DNA of 18,049 nt from Chloroflexota bacterium (GTDB taxonomy: Bacteria; Chloroflexota; UBA6077; CF-72): the NCBI GenBank assembly GCA_019247135.1, contig JAFAPL010000458.1, positions 1 to 18,049 on the forward strand. The letters are read 5' to 3'. Shown here piece by piece: positions 14,596 through 18,049 of the stretch. Position numbers and translations under genes: made by a program. Each line of letters starts with the position of its first letter. The stretch's first letter is position 1. Under the pieces are notes generated by a model. That model was not told where the DNA came from and searched no databases. It was given only the letters and a program-made list of their open reading frames with translations.

Positions 14596-16151
14596 GCGCC
14601 AGATTTACGCCATGGATGGCTGTACTGGCCGTGTCACTGGTGGTGCTGGTGCACCCATTGTCTGCGGCTGCGCAGTCGACCAGCGCGTGCGGACTGGCCA
14701 ACGCTGCTTTTTGCGACACGTTCGACGCACCCAAGGCCAACGGTGGCCGCGGTGGACCGCTCGACCCGGTCTGGGGCGTTTCCCGCGTCACTGGTAGCTC
14801 CAACCTGAACCAGGGCTACGAAAACGCCTGGGCCGACACCGACATCATCATGTGCGACGGGTCCACCAGGCGCGTCAGTCCGCCGGACGACATCCAGATC
14901 TGCAACGGCCAGCTGCGCGAAGCCATCAACGACACTGGCATGAACAACCTGGCGATGTACCCGCGCCAGCCCTTCGACATTGCGGGCCGGACGGGTACCG
15001 TGTCCTTCGACGTGTCGAACGACTCTGGCGGTGGACACCAGGCCTGGCCCGCCTTCAGTTTCACCGACCAGCCCACTCCCGCACCTCTGGCGAGCTTGTC
15101 GGCTTTTCCGGGTGTCGATTATCCGCGTAATAGCCTGACCATCGAATTCGATGGCTACAACGGGCGTTGCGTCAGCGTGGGGAGCGTGGCCACGACCGCC
15201 AATTGGGCGGCCACTGCTGTGCCGGTCGTCATCGACGATTGCGTGCTCGAACCCGCGCAGGAATCGTTCGCCATGAACCACGTCGAAATCCACATCAGCC
15301 AGTCAGGTTTCGAGGTCTGGATGTCGGATGCGGGGACCAGGAACATGAAGAAGGTTGCGCACGCGAATGTCAACGTGCCGTTGACCCGTGGCCTGGTCTG
15401 GATCAGGGACGTCCATTACTCAGGCGACAAGATATGCCATGAGGAAGCCGGCATTTTCTGTCAGGGGATGCACACGTTCGCGTGGGATAACTTCGCCTTC
15501 GATGGCCCGGTCCTGCCGCGTGACCTTGGTATCCAGCTGCCCGACCAGATGTTGCTCACCGACTGGGCGAACAAGCCAGACAATGGCTACCCGGTGCATC
15601 AGCTTGGGTGGGCGTTGAACGCAGGCGTTGTTCCGCCTGGCGTCCACCACATCATGAACTTTTCAGGTGCTCAAGCACTGCATGACGTTGAGAAGGCGTC
15701 CGCGGCCATAATCGTCATGCAGTACGACTCACCAGACCAGGTGACGTTCAACTACTCGGTCAACGGCCATTCGCCTCACACTCAGCCGTGGAACCCGATC
15801 CCCCAAGGCGACAATAACGTTGGGGCCTTTCCTGTGCCGCTCTCCGAACTCGTGGATGGCAACAACACGATCGACTTCTGGGTAACCAACGACCCGAACG
15901 GCATCTGGGGGCTGTCACAGGTTGACATGATCCTCCTGGGTGCTGGTGGTGGCGGCGGCGGCGGTAGTGATGGCGGCGGGTCGTCTACGCCGCCCGCGAC
16001 ACCTACTCCAACCGCTACCATGACGGCGACACCTGGCACGTCGTTCACACAGTCACTCAACCGCGGCGACAGTGTGCAGATCACGTGCGCAAGTGGCACG
16101 CTTTCGATCGTCACCCAGTCGGGCTCGAGCGACGTGCTGAAGTGCAGTTGA
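14592..16151 (+). CDS. Secreted lectin-like protein of unknown family
   Basis: 519 residues. A clear signal peptide (about 1-27) has hydrophobic 'MAVLAVSLVVLVHPL' and a cleavage region 'SAAAQS'. The mature part opens with 'CGLANAAFCDTFDAP' and has many Cys (likely disulfides) and a beta-rich stretch ('TGTVSFDVSNDSGGGHQAWPAFSF', split at will; 'SLTIEFDGYNGRC'; 'VEIHISQSGFEVWMSDAG'), like concanavalin A/LamG type jelly-rolls. A second region (about 310-440) looks like another beta domain. Then come a poly-Gly run (about 450-467), a Pro/Thr linker 'STPPATPTPTATMTATPG' and a short C-terminal piece 'GDSVQITCASGTLSIV' with two Cys. No catalytic motif is visible. It probably binds glycan outside the cell. 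It is coupled to the 35-residue peptide upstream. Confidence 0.75.
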   Translation: MSARFTPWMAVLAVSLVVLVHPLSAAAQSTSACGLANAAFCDTFDAPKANGGRGGPLDPVWGVSRVTGSSNLNQGYENAWADTDIIMCDGSTRRVSPPDDIQICNGQLREAINDTGMNNLAMYPRQPFDIAGRTGTVSFDVSNDSGGGHQAWPAFSFTDQPTPAPLASLSAFPGVDYPRNSLTIEFDGYNGRCVSVGSVATTANWAATAVPVVIDDCVLEPAQESFAMNHVEIHISQSGFEVWMSDAGTRNMKKVAHANVNVPLTRGLVWIRDVHYSGDKICHEEAGIFCQGMHTFAWDNFAFDGPVLPRDLGIQLPDQMLLTDWANKPDNGYPVHQLGWALNAGVVPPGVHHIMNFSGAQALHDVEKASAAIIVMQYDSPDQVTFNYSVNGHSPHTQPWNPIPQGDNNVGAFPVPLSELVDGNNTIDFWVTNDPNGIWGLSQVDMILLGAGGGGGGGSDGGGSSTPPATPTPTATMTATPGTSFTQSLNRGDSVQITCASGTLSIVTQSGSSDVLKCS

Positions 16152-16178
16152 GCTAGCACACGGTCCACAGACTCGCGG

Positions 16179-16207
16179 CTCAACTCCAACTCAACCGCGT
16201 GGCAATC
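16179..16207 (+). promoter_or_regulatory. Putative operator and promoter of the GH5-like gene (site 9)
   Basis: CAACT at 16181, CAACC at 16192 and CAATC at 16203, each 11 nt apart; the first two are preceded by CT. TATGCT (16229-16234, 4 of 6 to TATAAT) lies 20 nt after the third hexamer. If that is the -10 element, translation must start at ATG 16257 and not at 16230. Confidence 0.65.
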
Positions 16208-16256
16208 CGTCCATCCGAGCCGAAGCCCTATGCTCGGTGGGCTGGAAAGCTGTGCG

Positions 16257-17783
16257 ATGAGACTCTCGGCCAAGCTACATTTCCGCCCCGCGGTCAGCCG
16301 TGCTGCCCTTGGCAGGCGCGCCGACAAACCTGCGCGCTGGCTCGCGGCGCTGCTCATGACCTCCCTGGTTGTGGCTCAGCCCGGGCCGGCGAGCGCCGCT
16401 TCAACGGTGCCATCGGTCACCGACCCTCGTTATTTCGCGGGCGCCAACGTGCCATGGTTCAACTGGGGGTGCGACTTCGGGTGCTCGACCACCAACGGCG
16501 TCAGCTCCGCCGGTGTGCACAGCGCGCTGGCTGACGGATTCGCACGTCTCAAGTCTGCCAACGTGCATGCCGTTCGCTGGTGGGTGTTCGAGGGCGACGC
16601 ATGGCAGATCAATCACGATAACTCGGGGACCCCGACCGGGTTGAACCCGGCTGTCTATACGGACATGGACGCTGCGTTGGCCCTTGCCGACCAGTACGAC
16701 CTCGCCTACGACTTCGTCCTCTTCTCGGGTCCAACCGCTATCCCAAACAAGTGGCTGACCGATCCCCAGCAGCGCCAACATCTGGCCGATACACTCGCGC
16801 CTCTGTTCGCACGCTACAAGGACAACCCGCGAATCCTGGCCTGGGAATTGTTCAACGAGCCCGAATGGGACATCGCCAACAACAAGATCCAGTTGGCCCC
16901 CGTGCAGGCGACTGTCAAACTGCTCACCAGCACGATTCACGCCCAGACGAAAAACGCGGTGACCCTTGGTTCCGCCACCCTGGATGGCATGTCGGATTGG
17001 GGCGGCATGGGACTCGACTTCTACTCACCGCACTGGTACGACCCGATGAATTCTGGGTCCGCTTGTGCGCCCTGCACCGACGCGGCGACCACCGGCGGCG
17101 CGCATGGTACTGGCGGCGCGCCGATTGTGCTTGGTGAGTTCTACGCCGGTCGGGATGTCAATGCGGCGCAGCGTCTCAAGGACTTCCGCGCGAAAGGTTA
17201 CGCCGGGGCCTGGGCGTGGTCGCTGTTCAGCGATCATACGGGCGACAAGATGGCTATCGACCTCGGCGCCGTGTCCAGCTTCACCAGTAGTCTGGCGCCT
17301 GCTCCTGACGCTGGAGCCCAGCCGGCGGGTCCTGTCGCAGGCCCCGACTCGGCCGCTCCTGCCGGTGGTGGTCAGGCCGCGAGCGGCGGCTCGACGAGCG
17401 TACAGTTGCTCGCCAACTGGGTATCCCCCACGTACGTTCTGCCAGGGCAAAACGTCACCGTGTACCAGGACCTTCAAACCGCGGCTGATACGGACGTCCG
17501 AATGCAATTCGACGTGGTCGACGCCAATGGCCACAGCGTCGCGTCGGCCATACTGGACAATCAGCATGTTTCGCAAGGCGCGATCTCATCCGTGAGCGGG
17601 GCGGTTGCATTGCCAAACGCGCTTCCGCCGGGGATGTACTCGGTCAAGAGCGGCGCCTACTCGCCGGACGGACAGAAGCTTCTGGTTGGCAGCGACGTCG
17701 CGACCCTCAGGGTCGATGCTCTGCCTCCGACACCTACCCCGGTTCCGTTGCCTCCGGACGACAACAGCTCTGCCGATACGTAG
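16257..17783 (+). CDS. Secreted GH5-like glycoside hydrolase with C-terminal beta domain
   Basis: 508 residues. The long basic start and the hydrophobic 'WLAALLMTSLVVA' before 'GPASAAS' (cleavage about 48) make a signal peptide. Residues 55-345 look like a (beta/alpha)8 barrel: 'YFAGANVPWFNWG', 'NVHAVRWWVFEGD', 'RILAWELFNEPEWD' with the acid/base Glu201, 'LDFYSPHWYD' with His259, and 'PIVLGEFYAG' with the nucleophile Glu294, the clan A pattern seen in GH5 and neighbours. An Ala/Pro/Gly linker (about 347-380) leads to a beta-sandwich (about 380-490) starting 'VQLLANWVSPTYVLPGQNV' and a 'PTPTPVPLPP' tail. It probably cleaves a beta-linked glycan outside the cell, perhaps the EPS itself. ATG 16257 is preferred over 16230 because of GGAAAG upstream and the promoter position. 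The GMC gene follows 19 nt downstream. Confidence 0.85.
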   Translation: MRLSAKLHFRPAVSRAALGRRADKPARWLAALLMTSLVVAQPGPASAASTVPSVTDPRYFAGANVPWFNWGCDFGCSTTNGVSSAGVHSALADGFARLKSANVHAVRWWVFEGDAWQINHDNSGTPTGLNPAVYTDMDAALALADQYDLAYDFVLFSGPTAIPNKWLTDPQQRQHLADTLAPLFARYKDNPRILAWELFNEPEWDIANNKIQLAPVQATVKLLTSTIHAQTKNAVTLGSATLDGMSDWGGMGLDFYSPHWYDPMNSGSACAPCTDAATTGGAHGTGGAPIVLGEFYAGRDVNAAQRLKDFRAKGYAGAWAWSLFSDHTGDKMAIDLGAVSSFTSSLAPAPDAGAQPAGPVAGPDSAAPAGGGQAASGGSTSVQLLANWVSPTYVLPGQNVTVYQDLQTAADTDVRMQFDVVDANGHSVASAILDNQHVSQGAISSVSGAVALPNALPPGMYSVKSGAYSPDGQKLLVGSDVATLRVDALPPTPTPVPLPPDDNSSADT

Positions 17784-17802
17784 CTCGGATTACAGCGTGC
17801 GG

Positions 17803-18049
17803 ATGGACGCCGATCGCCGCGTCGTCGTAGTCGGCAGTGGCCCAGCGGGAGCTACAGCAGCACTCGTTCTCCTGGAACGAGGCATACCCGTCACGATGTT
17901 GGAATCGGGTGTGTCAGCCCCGACTGGCCGGCTTCTCCGGGCATTCGGTCGGAATCTGTACCGGCAATGGGCTCCGCCGGCCGAGGCGTATCAATACGTA
18001 CCCTCGGGTGATCCCGACACGCGCGCGCTGACTGCGCTGGTCCCTGGAG
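17803..18049 (+). CDS. GMC-type FAD-dependent oxidoreductase, N-terminal part (cut by window edge)
   Basis: Open from ATG 17803 to the window end (82 codons). An in-frame GTG at 17797 is an alternative start. It begins MDADRRVVVVGSGPAGATAA, with the Rossmann FAD-binding motif GxGxxG (residues 11-16) at the end of the first strand, then 'LLERGIPVTMLESG', where the Glu at the end of strand 2 binds the ADP ribose. The spacing 'GRLLRAFGRNLYRQW' and the later segment fit GMC-family oxidoreductases (glucose-methanol-choline type), which oxidise alcohols, often on sugars. The catalytic His half is outside the window. It lies 19 nt after the GH5-like gene, so it is probably in the same operon and works on a sugar or polysaccharide. 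The flavoprotein assignment is firm; GMC is likely but not proven. Confidence 0.8.
   Translation, partial: MDADRRVVVVGSGPAGATAALVLLERGIPVTMLESGVSAPTGRLLRAFGRNLYRQWAPPAEAYQYVPSGDPDTRALTALVPG

Noticed and set aside
14634..15293. 219-codon minus-strand frame
   Set aside because: Antisense to the secreted lectin-like protein, which has a clear signal peptide and matched Cys pattern.
15782..16357. 191-codon minus-strand frame with a poly-Pro run
   Set aside because: The poly-Pro is the antisense of the poly-Gly linker of the secreted protein; it also crosses the operator at 16179.

Overview
The window looks like part of an exopolysaccharide (EPS) or surface-glycan gene cluster from a moderately GC-rich bacterium. 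The taxon cannot be fixed from sequence alone. Two secreted proteins carry Pro/Thr-rich 'TPTPT' type linkers, which are common in Chloroflexota, so a soil-type Chloroflexota or related lineage is my best guess at low confidence. I saw no rRNA, tRNA, CRISPR array or insertion sequence.

Layout, left to right. (1) 1-1312, minus strand: an operon of an unrecognised protein with a duplicated Cys/His-containing domain, followed by a family 2 glycosyltransferase (GT2) cut by the window edge. (2) 1612-3152: a hexapeptide-repeat acetyltransferase (+) facing a GT2 (-). (3) 3271-7191, plus strand: a Wzx-like flippase, a membrane acyltransferase 3 and a GT2. (4) 7229-8209: a GT2 (-). (5) 8583-10112: a secreted DUF4038/apiosidase-like glycosidase (+). 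(6) 10166-12955, minus strand: a GT2 and a GT87-like multipass glycosyltransferase. (7) 12956-14154: a decayed zone with a GT2 N-terminal relic and an acyltransferase 3 that lacks its C-terminal part. (8) 14488-18049, plus strand: a previously unlisted 35-residue membrane peptide overlapping a secreted lectin-like protein, then a secreted GH5-like glycosidase, then the start of a GMC-type FAD oxidoreductase.

The genes fit one process. GT2 and GT87 enzymes build the sugar chain, the acyltransferases decorate it, the flippase exports lipid-linked units, and the secreted glycosidases and lectin-like protein trim or bind the product outside the cell.

The most striking observation is regulatory. 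Nine upstream regions contain the same direct repeat, CTCAACC-N4-CTCAACC, with an exact 11-nt period. Each copy is on the sense strand of the gene that follows, and often a third degenerate half-site lies 11 nt further on. This is the geometry of tandem sites bound by OmpR/PhoB-type or SARP-type winged-helix regulators. It suggests that the scattered, alternating-strand transcription units form a single regulon controlled by a factor encoded outside this window.
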